In this document: one piece after another, positions 9,483 through 18,959 of the stretch
Layout of the letters: every line of letters begins with the position of its first letter
How positions within the stretch are numbered: position 1 is the first letter of the stretch
Assembly (NCBI RefSeq): GCF_000972785.3
Contig: NZ_CP011518.2
Span: forward strand, 1 to 64,000
DNA: 64,000 bases
Source of the DNA: Pandoraea oxalativorans
GTDB taxonomy: Bacteria > Pseudomonadota > Gammaproteobacteria > Burkholderiales > Burkholderiaceae
Direction of reading: 5' to 3'
Translations under genes and position numbers: made by a program
Notes under the pieces: generated by a model
The model's input: the letters and a program-made list of their open reading frames with translations, nothing else
What the model was told of the DNA's origin: nothing
Database searches by the model: none

Positions 9483-10931
9483 CTACGGCAGCGGCCCGGG
9501 CGTGGCGCCCGGGCGGGTGCGCCCGTTATTTGGCCGCGGGCCTAGCGGCTCCGCACCCTGCGCCGCCTGGTCGGCCGCCTCGCGCCACGCGCGCCGTGAG
9601 CGCCGCATGCGGCGCAGCGCCACCGCGGCCATCTTGAACCAGCCGAACGGTCGGGGATCGACGAGCATGCTCACCGCCCGGGCGTAATCGAGCACCAGCC
9701 CGGGCGTCCACGCCATCGTCTGCGCCCGCTTGCGCAACTGCGCCGCGACCCACAATTCCGGCGTCATCCACAGCCGCAGGAAGGTCCACCAGCCGGCGTC
9801 GTCACCGCCCGTGAGACGGCCGATGCGTCCCTCAAGCGCGGCTTCGAGCGCCAGTGCGACACTGCTGGAGCAGTTGCGGTGCGTTAAGTTGTAGGTGGTA
9901 TCGGTGCGGTACGCCTCCCAAAACTTGGCCAATTGTTCAGGGCTGTAGTTGCGGATGCGCACCTTCACCGTCGAGGGGCACCAGGCCTGCGACTCATGAG
10001 CGTAGCTCGGCTGGAAGACACCGGCCACGTCGTTGTCGTGCGTGGCGCGCAACGCCGTCGCGAACGAATCCGGCGAGCGGTCGATCTCCACGGCCGGGTA
10101 GAGACTCACGTAGATCCCTTCCGGGCTCTCCAGGGCCGCGTGGCCCGTCGAGATGACGCCGTCGCGATCGACCGCCGCGATGTAGCGATCGATCAGCGGC
10201 TGGCGGCGCGCCGGCGCGCGGGACGATCCCGACGGCGTCCAGACGTGCACGGTCAGCGCCGGTTCATCCTCGCTCGGTGGGCCATCCCACTGCGGTGCCC
10301 GCGCGCGCCTGCGCTGCTGCCACAAGGCACGCTTTTCCTGCGGACTGGCAAGCACTTCCTCGATGCGCATTTCCGAGGTCATCGAGCGTGCACGCATCGC
10401 CAGCATCAGGATGTTCCAACCGGTGAAGGCCAGCCCGAGACCGAGGGCGTACGGCAGCGTGCCGCGATAATGCGTGGGGTAGGGCTGGTAGAAGAAGATC
10501 GCGATCAGCAGCTGGAACAGCCCGCCCGTGAAGGCCAGGGGCCAGCGCGGGTAACGCACGACGTAGGCGGCCACGCATTGCAGCAAGCCGTCGGCTAAGA
10601 ACAGCGTGCCGAACAGCATCGACAGCCAGAAGTTGCCGACCTGCTGCTCGAAGAACAACACCAGCACCGCCGTCAGCGTAAAGCTGCCACCCTTGGCGGC
10701 GCGCACGAGACGTTGGCCGCCCACGCCGATGGTGACGATGGACAAGGTGGCGAGCCCTTCGATGAGCATTAGCCACGCAAACACCTCCAGCGGGAAGTGC
10801 ACCACGCCATCGAGCGCATCGATGATCAGCGCGGAGCCCGCCGCGAAGAACAGGACCCCGATCCAGATCAGGGCGCGCGAGCGACGGCGCAGGTAATCGA
10901 TTCCAAGCAGCACCAGGACCAGGCGAACCAA
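9483..10931 (-). CDS. HdeD-like membrane protein with a C-terminal Cys/His hydrolase-like domain
   Basis: The N-terminal half (about 210 residues) has six hydrophobic helices in the manner of the HdeD/DUF308 family of inner-membrane proteins linked to acid resistance: IWIGVLFFAAG, VFAWLMLIEGLATL, a third around FTLTAVLVLFF, FWLSMLFGTLFLADG, FTGGLFQLLIAIFF and ALGLGLAFTGWNILML. A linker follows, then a soluble domain of about 180 residues with DGVISTGHAAL and NLTHRNCSSSVALALEAAL. Such Cys/His motifs are seen in Lnb/DUF4105-type thiol-enzyme domains; the activity here is inference. I chose TTG at 10931 because GGAG lies 7 nt before it, though the frame stays open to 11108. A class I-like promoter lies upstream, with an unusually long leader of about 340 nt. 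Confidence 0.7.
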   Translation of the reverse strand: MVRLVLVLLGIDYLRRRSRALIWIGVLFFAAGSALIIDALDGVVHFPLEVFAWLMLIEGLATLSIVTIGVGGQRLVRAAKGGSFTLTAVLVLFFEQQVGNFWLSMLFGTLFLADGLLQCVAAYVVRYPRWPLAFTGGLFQLLIAIFFYQPYPTHYRGTLPYALGLGLAFTGWNILMLAMRARSMTSEMRIEEVLASPQEKRALWQQRRRARAPQWDGPPSEDEPALTVHVWTPSGSSRAPARRQPLIDRYIAAVDRDGVISTGHAALESPEGIYVSLYPAVEIDRSPDSFATALRATHDNDVAGVFQPSYAHESQAWCPSTVKVRIRNYSPEQLAKFWEAYRTDTTYNLTHRNCSSSVALALEAALEGRIGRLTGGDDAGWWTFLRLWMTPELWVAAQLRKRAQTMAWTPGLVLDYARAVSMLVDPRPFGWFKMAAVALRRMRRSRRAWREAADQAAQGAEPLGPRPNNGRTRPGATPGPLP

Positions 10932-12061
10932 AGCAAGTCTCCGTCGTAGCGTCGCGCCATGGGCGCGCGGGGGGCGCACGGCGCGATGGGGGGCATCTCG
11001 GCCGAGCGGTACGTTGCGAAGCTCGCCCCACGCCCCCCGCAGGGGCGACCGGAACGAGCACGCCCTATGGTAGCGCGTCGCATGCCAAAATCGAACACCG
11101 GTAAGCAAAAGCCGGCGGTGCGCGCGGGCGGTGTAGGGGGCGGCGTACGGGGCGGCGCACGGGGCGGCGGAAGAAGCGGTGGAAGGGGCGCGAGAAAATT
11201 CCGCGCGGACTCCCGGCGCACCTCCGCGCCGCTCGCCTTCGCCCCCGCCGGGCGGCGCACGTCGAGCGGATAGTGTCGGTGCAAAGCCATGCCGGCGAGC
11301 ATCGGGCGAACACCTGAAAAGCAGTCCGTCGCCGACGACGGTCCCCTCCCTTCCAGCGGCGCCGCGGCGGTCTCCCGGCGTCTCATACCGATGCTCGGCG
11401 GCATGCCCGCTTGGCCATGCACCATCGGCCGCCCGCGGTGCGCCGGCGACGTCGACACCGCCGGCGCACCGCCGAAAGGGGTGGAGGACCGACGTCCCGG
11501 GGGCGTCGGGCTCGCGGCGAGGGGCGTCTTGTCACAGCCCGTCAGCCGCCGGCGTATCACCCCGGCGCCCCCTCAAGCGACGGAGACGACAGGAGGGGCC
11601 TTCTCGACGGGCGGCGTGTGAAAAAACCCGCCGCAGGGCGGAATGCCGCCGCCCTCGCCACCGCGCGAGGTCATTTGGGCCACGTCGGGCTTCGCCGCGT
11701 CGCCCGGCCCGTTGTGACCGAGCAGGACATGACAGTCGAGCAGGGCCCCGCGCCCTAGGCAATGTTCATATTGCGGCCTGCATTCCCGCAGGCGCTTTTT
11801 CTGAAACGCCTCGCTATGCCCCCGGGTCGGCCGCCCGGTTTTCCGATCGCCCCCATGGAGATGCGCCCCGCGCGCCGGCAAACCGCCCGGTTCGCCGGGT
11901 GTGGGGCGCAGAGGCTCAATGCGCCTGCCCGGATCGAGGGGAACCACCGGGTCCGGACACAGAAGGCCTTGCAGGCCGTGCGACGGCTCGGCCCACCGTC
12001 CGGTTCGATCTGGGCGGTCCCCCACGGGGGGGCGCCCCGCGACAAGCCCGCCCACGGGAAG
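10932..12061. other. GC-rich spacer holding one promoter
   Basis: Apart from the class I-like promoter at 11272-11318 I see only random-looking frames and short 12-bp GC-rich repeats near 11140-11175. Confidence 0.5.
11272..11318 (-). promoter_or_regulatory. Class I-like promoter upstream of HdeD-like gene
   Basis: TTCAGGTGTTCGCCCGATG begins at 11318 on the minus strand, and GACACT at 11277-11272 starts 41 nt from it. The box is good, but the spacing is 1-2 nt longer than in the other copies and the leader is long. This is the weakest of the twelve. Confidence 0.5.
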
Positions 12062-12391
12062 TCACCGCCCCGGGCGCTTACACGCGACGAGGATGCTGCG
12101 AGCCGTGGTGCTCCCCGCATAGGCGCTGCGGGTCGCGCCGGAGGCGTTCGCGCTGGCGCTCGCCCCGCTCACCCAACCGCTTTCTGCGGTGCGGTCATAC
12201 ACGTCGTACCCCGCACTCCCACACAACTCGCCCGCCTTCTCGAAGCACATGCCCCAATTCCGATCGTAGCCCGAACAATTGATCGAGTACGCCGGCCGAC
12301 CGTCCGGCGCAAACGTTTGCGAGGAGGTTGCACAGCCGCCCACGAGGGCCAGCACCCCGACGACCGGAACCCAACGAATCACTGTTTTCAC
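12062..12391 (-). CDS. Small lipoprotein, 109 aa
   Basis: The N-terminus MKTVIRWVPVVGVLALVGGC is a lipoprotein signal with a lipobox (VGGC) giving a lipidated Cys at residue 20. The mature part carries YSINCSGYDRNWGMCFEKAGELCG, a Cys-rich pattern common in small Burkholderiales outer-membrane lipoproteins of unknown function, then a Ser/Ala-rich tail. Translation starts at GTG, preceded by AAGGTG. It is probably an envelope protein. It stands alone, with no visible operon partner. Confidence 0.8.
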   Translation of the reverse strand: MKTVIRWVPVVGVLALVGGCATSSQTFAPDGRPAYSINCSGYDRNWGMCFEKAGELCGSAGYDVYDRTAESGWVSGASASANASGATRSAYAGSTTARSILVACKRPGR

Positions 12392-13000
12392 GACACACCT
12401 TAATGGCTATCTGGTTATGAGTTCATGTCACCGCGTCTGCGACGGTGACCGATACGCCCAAGGATCAACCTCGCTTGGGCGCTGAGCGCTGCGGCGACCC
12501 GACCGGTCAAGCACCGCGACATCGGTCGCCCCGGCCGCCCGCCGTCGCCGTGACGCATCAGGCGCCCCCATCTTATCGCGCGGACTCCGTACTGTCGCGG
12601 ATCCTGTGCATGCGCGTCGCACGGGCGAGCGCACGGCGCGCGGCCGCGTACGGCGCCCGCCAAGGCCTCGGATACCGCCGCCGGGGTCAAGCGAGTGCCC
12701 AAACGTCATCGCCGTCAGGGCCGCGGTGTCCCGCCACCGCCCCGCGACGTCCCCAGCCTGGGCAGGCCGACGTTGCCCTGGCGGATGGGAACGCCCTGGG
12801 GCGCTCGTGATGGCCGGCGGTCTTACCCGCCCCGACGGGCCCACAGTGCGCGCCCCCCGGTTGACCGAAAGATGGCACAGGCGGTGAGGGATGCGCCGGC
12901 GCCCCGTGATCCTGCACGATTCTGCGGCCCACCGGGCGCATCGAGGGTCATCAATAGCGCGGGGCACAGGCCGCGCACGGCGTGCCTGACGCTCGCCCCC
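12392..13000. other. GC-rich spacer without a supported gene
   Basis: Nothing recognisable. This lies between the start of the lipoprotein gene and the 3' end of the first tandem-duplicated gene. Confidence 0.5.
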
Positions 13001-14995
13001 TCACGGCCGATGACGTGGCGTGATGCCCGGTGGGATGAACGGCCGTGGCTCCGGCCACGCCCCCGTAGGCGCGCGCACGGCAGACGGCACTGTTTCGTGC
13101 GGCGTCGCAATCGCCCCGGTTGATCTTGCGCCCGGACCCACCGGGCCACCGACGCCCCGTGCCCGGCGAGCGAGCGGCGACAGCTCAAGCGTCGCGTCGT
13201 AGGCGGCGTCTGTCAGGTAAATCCCCTGGCACGAAGGCGGCCGCTCGCGCGTCTCGTTCGGTCGGACGGGCCCCACGCACCACCTCGCGGTGGATGTCAT
13301 TTTCGCCTGCCGCAGCAATTCGGGCGCACGCGCCTCGCCCCCCACCGTGACCCGCGCGTCGACACCGCGCAGATCACGATGGTGCGAGGCAAACGAGAGG
13401 CGGACGGTACCGTCGGCAAACTTCTCGCCGGTCTGCGTCCGGGTGACGATATCGATGGTACGCACCTCACCTTTATTATACTTAAATTGGGGGGCCCCGT
13501 CGCGGTCATAGACCGGCTGCGTGGCGCGCCACGCGAGCGCCAGCGCCATGAGCACACGCTTGCGCACCTGCGGCGCATTGGGCACCTGATTGGGCACGGC
13601 CCGCCTAAGACGACCGATCACCGCCGTGACCATGAGCCGTTTCGCCTCCGCCGGGCGGCCCGACGCCACCAGGGCCCGCACCAATTCGGGCTCCCGGTTG
13701 ACCTGTTTCAGGATGTCCACACCGTCGATCATCACACTGCCGTCGGGCGAGGCATACACTTGGTACAGGGCATCGTACAAAGCGTCCATCAGGAGGGGCG
13801 GCCTCGAGTCATCGAGCTCGGCAGCACCGCACTCGGCAGCGATCTCATCGAGACGATCCTCGGCGAAGCGATAGGTGGCGGCGCTGAGTCCGGAAAGGCC
13901 CATGGGCATCTCGTGAGAGATGTTCAGTTCCCCGTGCTTCACCAACTGCCGATTGCGCTGGCGGCCGGCGTCCGTGCCGGCATAAGTAAAGGCCGCTTGT
14001 TGCGCTGCATGATCCAGCGCCGTCCCCTTGCGATACACGCGCGCGCCGGAAGTGTGATACTTCTCCATGTCGCCGGACCACGGCCCATGAGTGGGGGTCG
14101 CGGCGATAAGATAGTATTTTTCAGTGCCCTCCAGCCCGGCGAGCGCCATCCCGGGGGGGCGGGTCCAGGCGCCGGGGGTCGCCAGCTCCGGTGGCACACC
14201 CACCTCGACCCGCATCGTCCGACAGTCCCAAAGTGCCGCACGCACGCGCGCCCACACTTGCTCCACCCATTCCCTGCAGTGTCTCTGAACCTTCGCCGCC
14301 AAGGACGTCAACGGGGATGGCTGCGTCACCCCGAATTTCTCAAGCTCAGAGGGGATGTCAAGGCCGGGGTGCAATCGCACCGCCAGGCCGGACATTTTGA
14401 CGGTGAGCCGGTGCGTGTCGCCCTCCCCCGAGCAGTCGGGCGTAAGCGTGAACGTCAGCTGTATATCCTCGACCTTACTCGTCTCCCGCACGGACGCTGC
14501 CGTGTACGTGGTGGTCAGGTGCACGCGAACGTCGTTGCCCTCGAAAGTGAGGCTCAGGGCACGTTGATGCACCGCATGTACGGGATCGGTCACGTGCAGC
14601 GGGGCGGCCGCGTCCAACAGCGCGTCAGAGGCCAAGAAGCCCGCAATCACACCGGCCTGCGCGTGCGCGATGTCGCCCGCCACCCCCCCCGTCGTCGTTA
14701 AGTGGTCGGCAATCCGCGCCGTGAGGTCCGCCAGCAGCGCCCCGCCCCGCTCAGCCTCGGTGGCGTTCAGGCCCAAGCGGGGCTGCGGCAGGGCGAGCGG
14801 CTCGCCCGCGACATACAACTGAATCCGGGCGGGCCGATCCGGCGCCGCCGGGTAAAAGCGCTTCCCCAGTTCGGTGAGCACCCCCTCATCCCGAGGGTCA
14901 CCGGGCAAGCCGGGGAGCAGGGACGTGTTCAACACCCGATCGGCCAACACGGCGGACGGCGCCGGCCCACGGTGGCTCACCTGAAATTTGCGCAT
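13001..14995 (-). CDS. Unknown large protein, 664 aa (family B, copy 1)
   Basis: One of four related large proteins in this window. No signal peptide or membrane helix is seen. Common features are a VLNTSL motif near residue 22, a YPAAP/YCAAP motif near residue 48, an ALLADL/ALLEHL helix, a conserved TTTYxA motif near residue 165, and a C-terminal segment with PQFK followed by RTIDI. It starts at ATG with AGGGAGATG upstream and follows a class I promoter. It is a tandem duplicate of the gene at 15503. Most of the protein is nearly identical, but residues about 395-485 diverge strongly. Its last about 60 residues (from LARRARGVGG) correspond to untranslated DNA downstream of copy 2, so a deletion has fused the end of the gene to a spacer. 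An effector-like role is inferred from context only. Confidence 0.8.
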   Translation of the reverse strand: MRKFQVSHRGPAPSAVLADRVLNTSLLPGLPGDPRDEGVLTELGKRFYPAAPDRPARIQLYVAGEPLALPQPRLGLNATEAERGGALLADLTARIADHLTTTGGVAGDIAHAQAGVIAGFLASDALLDAAAPLHVTDPVHAVHQRALSLTFEGNDVRVHLTTTYTAASVRETSKVEDIQLTFTLTPDCSGEGDTHRLTVKMSGLAVRLHPGLDIPSELEKFGVTQPSPLTSLAAKVQRHCREWVEQVWARVRAALWDCRTMRVEVGVPPELATPGAWTRPPGMALAGLEGTEKYYLIAATPTHGPWSGDMEKYHTSGARVYRKGTALDHAAQQAAFTYAGTDAGRQRNRQLVKHGELNISHEMPMGLSGLSAATYRFAEDRLDEIAAECGAAELDDSRPPLLMDALYDALYQVYASPDGSVMIDGVDILKQVNREPELVRALVASGRPAEAKRLMVTAVIGRLRRAVPNQVPNAPQVRKRVLMALALAWRATQPVYDRDGAPQFKYNKGEVRTIDIVTRTQTGEKFADGTVRLSFASHHRDLRGVDARVTVGGEARAPELLRQAKMTSTARWCVGPVRPNETRERPPSCQGIYLTDAAYDATLELSPLARRARGVGGPVGPGARSTGAIATPHETVPSAVRAPTGAWPEPRPFIPPGITPRHRP

Positions 14996-15190
14996 ACAGC
15001 GTCATCTCCCTGAAGAAGTCGGTTCGGCCATCCCGCAAGAGGACCGCGTGGCACCGGCGGGGCGTGCCGGGGGTCGCACCGTCGCGCGCCGCCGGTCGGC
15101 GCACGTACCCATGCGCCGACACGGGCGCCGGGTCGGTTGGTCATTGTCGGGTTTCGCGAGACGGCCGCCCTCAGGTAAAGGCCTGAACTT
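13090..15190 (-). repeat. Tandem segmental duplication, unit 1
   Basis: A block with promoter, leader, gene and downstream flank is repeated at about 15325-17674. The leaders (14996-15190 and 17480-17674) are almost identical. Limits are approximate. Confidence 0.8.
15143..15187 (-). promoter_or_regulatory. Class I promoter, family B copy 1
   Basis: TTCAGGCCTTTACCTGAGG begins at 15187 and GACAAT lies at 15148-15143. The leader to the start codon is 148 nt, the same as in copy 2. Confidence 0.8.
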
Positions 15191-15502
15191 GGGCACACAG
15201 CCCGCGCGTGCCGTTCGTGAGCGTGGCGACGCCGCTCGGTTTGGCCCTATTTGCCCTATTTGCCCTGTCGGCCCTGACCACCCGCATGCGCCCGCATGCA
15301 CCCGCCTGCGCGCGCACGGCAGCTGCCACTGTTTCGCGCGACGTCGCGATCGCCCCGGTTGAGCTTGCGCCCGGACCCACCGGCCCCCCCACGCCCCGTG
15401 CCCGGCGCGCGAGCGGCCCCCGACAGCATTCGGGGGACACGTCCGCGCAGCGCGTGACCGGCCGGCACACGCGAGCGCACGGGGGACCCGCGGTGAGCGG
15501 CG
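15188..15502. other. Spacer between tandem copies
   Basis: It holds a short tandem run of ccctatttg-like 9-mers near 15244-15265. The stretch 15325-15415 is homologous to the 3' coding end of copy 1, which shows that the copy 1 tail was once non-coding. Confidence 0.7.
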
Positions 15503-17479
15503 TCAGCCCGCGTGCACGGCGTTCCCCGCCCGCGCGCCGGAGGGGACGCGCTCACCCGGCAACAGCTCAATCGCCGCCTTGTAGTCGGCTTTGGTCAGGC
15601 AAATCCCCCGGCTCGAGGCTGGCCGCTCGCGCGTCTTGTTCGACGGGTCGGGCTCCACCCACCACTTCGCGGTGGATTCCATCTCCGCGCGCTTGAACAT
15701 TTCGCGCTTACGCGCCTCGCCCCCCACGACGACCTGCGCGTCGACACCGCGCAGGCCGCGATGGCGCACGGCAAACCAGAGGCGGACGGCATCGCCAGCG
15801 AACGTCTCGCCGGACTCCGTCCGGGTGTCGATTTCGATGGTTCGCACCTCACGTTCATTATTTTTAAATTGGGGGGCACCGTCGCGGTCATAGACCGTCT
15901 GGGTGGCGGACCACGCGAACGCCAGCGCCATGAGCACGCGCGCGCGCACCTGCGGCGCATCGGCCACCTCATTGGGCACGATGCTCGTCAGACGACCGAG
16001 CATCTTCGTGGCCAGGAGCTTTTTCGCCTTCGCCTGTTCCGCAATCTCCACCGGGGTCCGCTCCGATTTGTGCATCCCGCGAATCACGAGGCCCTTACCC
16101 TCCATGAGCTCCTCACCGTCGACCCACACACCGCCCTGCGACGAGGCATACGCGTTGCCCAACGCATCTCCCAACGCGCACAGCATGGGACGGAAGCGCG
16201 GGTCACCGGGCTCGGTAACGGCGCACGCCGCAGCGATCGCATCGAAACTCTCCCCGCTGCACGCGCGAACGAGCTCTTCGAAATACCGCTCGGGGCACGC
16301 AGCGGCGATCTCATCGAGACAATCCTCGGCGAAGCGATAGGTGGCAGCGCTGAGTCCGGAAAAGCCCATGCGCATCTCGTGCGAGATTTTCAGTTTTCGG
16401 TCCTCCACCAACTGCCGATTGCGCCGGCGGCCGGCGTCCGTGCCGGCATAAGTAATGGCCGCTTGTTGCGCCGCATGGTCCAGCGCGGTCCCCTTGCGAT
16501 GCACGCGCGCGCGAGAAGTGTGATACTTCTCCGTGTCGCCGGCCCACGGCCCATGGGTGGGGGTCGCGGCGATGAGATAGTATTTTTCAGTGCCCTCCAG
16601 CCCGGCGAGCGCCATCCCGGGGGGGCGGGTCCAGGCGCCGGGCGTCGCCAGCTCCGGTGGCACACCCACCTCGACCCGCATCGTCCGATAGCCCATCAGT
16701 GCCGCACGCACACGCGCCCACACTTGCTCCACCCATTCCTGGCAGTGTCTCAGAACCTTCGCCGCCAAGGACGTCAACGGGGATGGCTGCGTCACCCCGA
16801 ATTTCTTAAGCTCGGAGGGGATGTCAAGCTCGGGGTGCAATCGCACCGCCAGGCCGGACATCTTGACGGTGAGCCAGTGCGTGTCGCCCCACACCCAGCA
16901 TTCGCGCCTAAGCGTGAACGTCAGCTTTATATCCTCGACCTTACTTATATCCTCGACCTTACTCTTCCCCCGCACGGACGCTGCCCTGTACGTGGTGGTC
17001 AGGTGCACGCGAACGTCGTTGCCCTCGAAAGTGAGGCTCAGGGCACGTTGATGCACCGCATGTACGGGATCGGTCCCGTTCAGCGGGGCGGCCGCGTCCA
17101 ACAGCGCGTCAGAGGCCAAGAAGCCCGCAATCACACCGGCCTGCGCGTGCGCGATGTCGCCCTCCGCCCCCCCCGTCGTCGTCAGGTGATCGGCAATCCG
17201 CGTCGTGAGGTTCGCCAGCAGCGCCCCACCCCGCTCAGCCTCGGTGGCGTTCAGGCCCAAGGGGGGCTCCGGCAGGGCGAGCGGCTCGCCCGCGACATAC
17301 AACTGAATCCGGGCGGGCCGATCCGGCGCCGCCGGGTAATAGCGCTTCCCCAGTTCGGTGAGCACCCCCTCATCCCGCGGATCACCGGGCAAGCCGGGGA
17401 GCAGGGACGTGTTCAACACCCGATCGGCCCACACGGCGGACGGCGCCAGCCCACGGTGGCTTACCTGAAATTTGCTCAT
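15503..17479 (-). CDS. Unknown large protein, 658 aa (family B, copy 2)
   Basis: Nearly identical to copy 1 in its N-terminal 380 residues and in the PQFK...RTIEI C-terminal region. It has the same VLNTSL, YPAAP and TTTYRA motifs, and the C-terminus ends in VPSGARAGNAVHAG. The middle (about 395-515) is longer and unlike copy 1, with CPERYFEELVRACSGESF and a Cys/Ala-rich helix. Near residue 185 an 18-bp duplication gives KVEDISKVEDIK where copy 1 has one KVEDI. Start, ribosome site (AGGGAGATG) and class I promoter are the same as in copy 1. The large open frame on the opposite strand is a shadow of this gene. Function unknown; probably host- or competitor-directed by association with the promoter set. 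Confidence 0.8.
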   Translation of the reverse strand: MSKFQVSHRGLAPSAVWADRVLNTSLLPGLPGDPRDEGVLTELGKRYYPAAPDRPARIQLYVAGEPLALPEPPLGLNATEAERGGALLANLTTRIADHLTTTGGAEGDIAHAQAGVIAGFLASDALLDAAAPLNGTDPVHAVHQRALSLTFEGNDVRVHLTTTYRAASVRGKSKVEDISKVEDIKLTFTLRRECWVWGDTHWLTVKMSGLAVRLHPELDIPSELKKFGVTQPSPLTSLAAKVLRHCQEWVEQVWARVRAALMGYRTMRVEVGVPPELATPGAWTRPPGMALAGLEGTEKYYLIAATPTHGPWAGDTEKYHTSRARVHRKGTALDHAAQQAAITYAGTDAGRRRNRQLVEDRKLKISHEMRMGFSGLSAATYRFAEDCLDEIAAACPERYFEELVRACSGESFDAIAAACAVTEPGDPRFRPMLCALGDALGNAYASSQGGVWVDGEELMEGKGLVIRGMHKSERTPVEIAEQAKAKKLLATKMLGRLTSIVPNEVADAPQVRARVLMALAFAWSATQTVYDRDGAPQFKNNEREVRTIEIDTRTESGETFAGDAVRLWFAVRHRGLRGVDAQVVVGGEARKREMFKRAEMESTAKWWVEPDPSNKTRERPASSRGICLTKADYKAAIELLPGERVPSGARAGNAVHAG

Positions 17480-17626
17480 GCAGCGTCATCTCCCTGAAGA
17501 AGTCGGTTCGGCCATCCCGCACGAGGACCGCGTGGCACCGGCGGGGCGCGCCGGGGGTCGCACCGTCGCGCGCCGCCGGTCGGCGCACGTACCCAGGCGC
17601 CGACACGGGCGCCGTGTCGGTTGGTC

Positions 17627-17671
17627 ATTGTCGGGTTTCGCGAGACGGCCGCCCTCAGGTGAAGGCCTGAA
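17627..17671 (-). promoter_or_regulatory. Class I promoter, family B copy 2
   Basis: TTCAGGCCTTCACCTGAGG begins at 17671 and GACAAT lies at 17632-17627, 39 nt from the box start. Confidence 0.8.
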
Positions 17672-18224
17672 CTTGGGCACACAGCCCGCGCGCGCCGTTC
17701 GTGCGCGTGGCGACGCCGCTCGGTTTGGCCCTATTCACCCTATTCACCTTATTTACGCCGGTGGCCCTATCCGCACGGCCGGCACGATCGGCACGGCGTT
17801 GTGCGTCGTGCGCGGCGGGTGACGCGACGCTTGCACCCTGCCCCGCACGGGGCATACCTGTCGCGACGCTCGAGCGCCCTGACCATTGCGCATAAACCGT
17901 GTTCATGCCCCACCCTGTGTGGCCCGCGCGGCGTCGCGCGAAGGCGGCACCCACGCGCTTCGCACGGAGGCCCCCCGACGACACCCCGGTACCGGGGTGT
18001 CGCGCCGTGCGGCGCGTCAGCGGCGCGCTGAGCGCTTAGCCGTGCGCTCCGCGGGTCCGCCACGCCGGGCCGTCCCGCCTCGCGGGCGTACCTGACCGGC
18101 GCGCGGGCGGTGCGAGGACGACGGCCGTGAGCGATGCCGAGCCGTTTGCGCGGCGCATCACTGTCGCCCACCGACATTTACGGGCACACTGACGACATCG
18201 CCACTTCACGCGAGTCGACTTCTT
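17672..18224. other. GC-rich spacer
   Basis: No supported gene. A run of 9-bp near-repeats (ccctattca) occurs at about 17729-17755, matching the run next to copy 1. Confidence 0.5.
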
Positions 18225-18959
18225 ATGCGCACTCTGTTTGCCGCCCCCCTGCTCTGCCTGCCCTTGCTCGCCTTCGCCGATTGCCAGGATCGCCTGAACG
18301 ACTTGACCAAGACCCTGCAGCCGGGGCGCACCCTTGCCACCGAACTGTCCACCTGCAAGGTCTGGCCGGCCAACCCGTCGCACACGCTCGCCGTGCTGGC
18401 GCTGCCGCAACAGGGCGGCACCGACAAGCACACGGTGTATGACGTGGAGATCGTCGTCGCGGACAGTCGGTCGGGCAAAATCATCGCCCATCGTTTCGAG
18501 AAAGGCGCGCTCACCTCCGATGCGATCGGCCTGCGCAGCGTTGCGCTGGACACGGCGTCGTGGCGGCTGACGCGTGACGTGCTCGCGTTTGGCGTACGCG
18601 CCACCCACGAAGGCACCTCACGCGTGGCCCCGTTCGCGCAAACCACGCTAAGCCTTTACGTGGTAGACGGCACGACCCTGAGCCGGCGGCTCGACACGCT
18701 CGTCACGCAGACGAGCGGCGGCCAGTGGGACGGCAATTGTGCCGGCCGCTTCACCGATACGTCGCGCGCCATTGCCTTGGGGCCGGCGGGCCCGTCCGGG
18801 TATGCATCGCTCATCGTTAGCGAGAAGGTTGTCACGACGACCAACACACCGACACGCAGCGATTGCACGAGCACGGAGCGCACGACCAAGCGCCCAAGCG
18901 TCTCGCTCGAGTACGACGGCACGCACTACCCGGTCCCGACCGCGTTATCGCGCCACTAA
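18225..18959 (+). CDS. Exported (periplasmic) protein, 244 aa, unknown function
   Basis: The N-terminus MRTLFAAPLLCLPLLAFA is a typical Sec signal peptide with cleavage after AFA. The mature protein is hydrophilic with six Cys (residues about 20, 44, 170 and later), fitting disulfide bonds. It has alternating strand-like segments (VYDVEIVVADSRSGKII, TLSLYVVDGTTL). I do not recognise a family. The ribosome site is weak (cgagtcgacttctt). It stands alone, without either shared promoter. Confidence 0.75.
   Translation: MRTLFAAPLLCLPLLAFADCQDRLNDLTKTLQPGRTLATELSTCKVWPANPSHTLAVLALPQQGGTDKHTVYDVEIVVADSRSGKIIAHRFEKGALTSDAIGLRSVALDTASWRLTRDVLAFGVRATHEGTSRVAPFAQTTLSLYVVDGTTLSRRLDTLVTQTSGGQWDGNCAGRFTDTSRAIALGPAGPSGYASLIVSEKVVTTTNTPTRSDCTSTERTTKRPSVSLEYDGTHYPVPTALSRH

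Larger units (their letters stand above)
15325..17674 (-). repeat. Tandem segmental duplication, unit 2
   Basis: Second unit of the duplication. Relative to unit 1 it keeps a segment between the stop codon and the downstream flank that unit 1 has lost, and it has a longer, divergent middle. Confidence 0.8.

Noticed and set aside
14980..14990. CCTGAA near the start of family B copy 1 (also 17464 in copy 2)
   Set aside because: It is the coding sequence for the Lys-Phe-Gln-Val start of the protein. No -10 lies at 39-41 nt.
15512..17497. 661-residue open frame on the plus strand opposite family B copy 2
   Set aside because: It mirrors the minus-strand gene codon by codon in GC-rich DNA, has no ribosome site, and lacks the protein-like conservation seen in the minus-strand copies.
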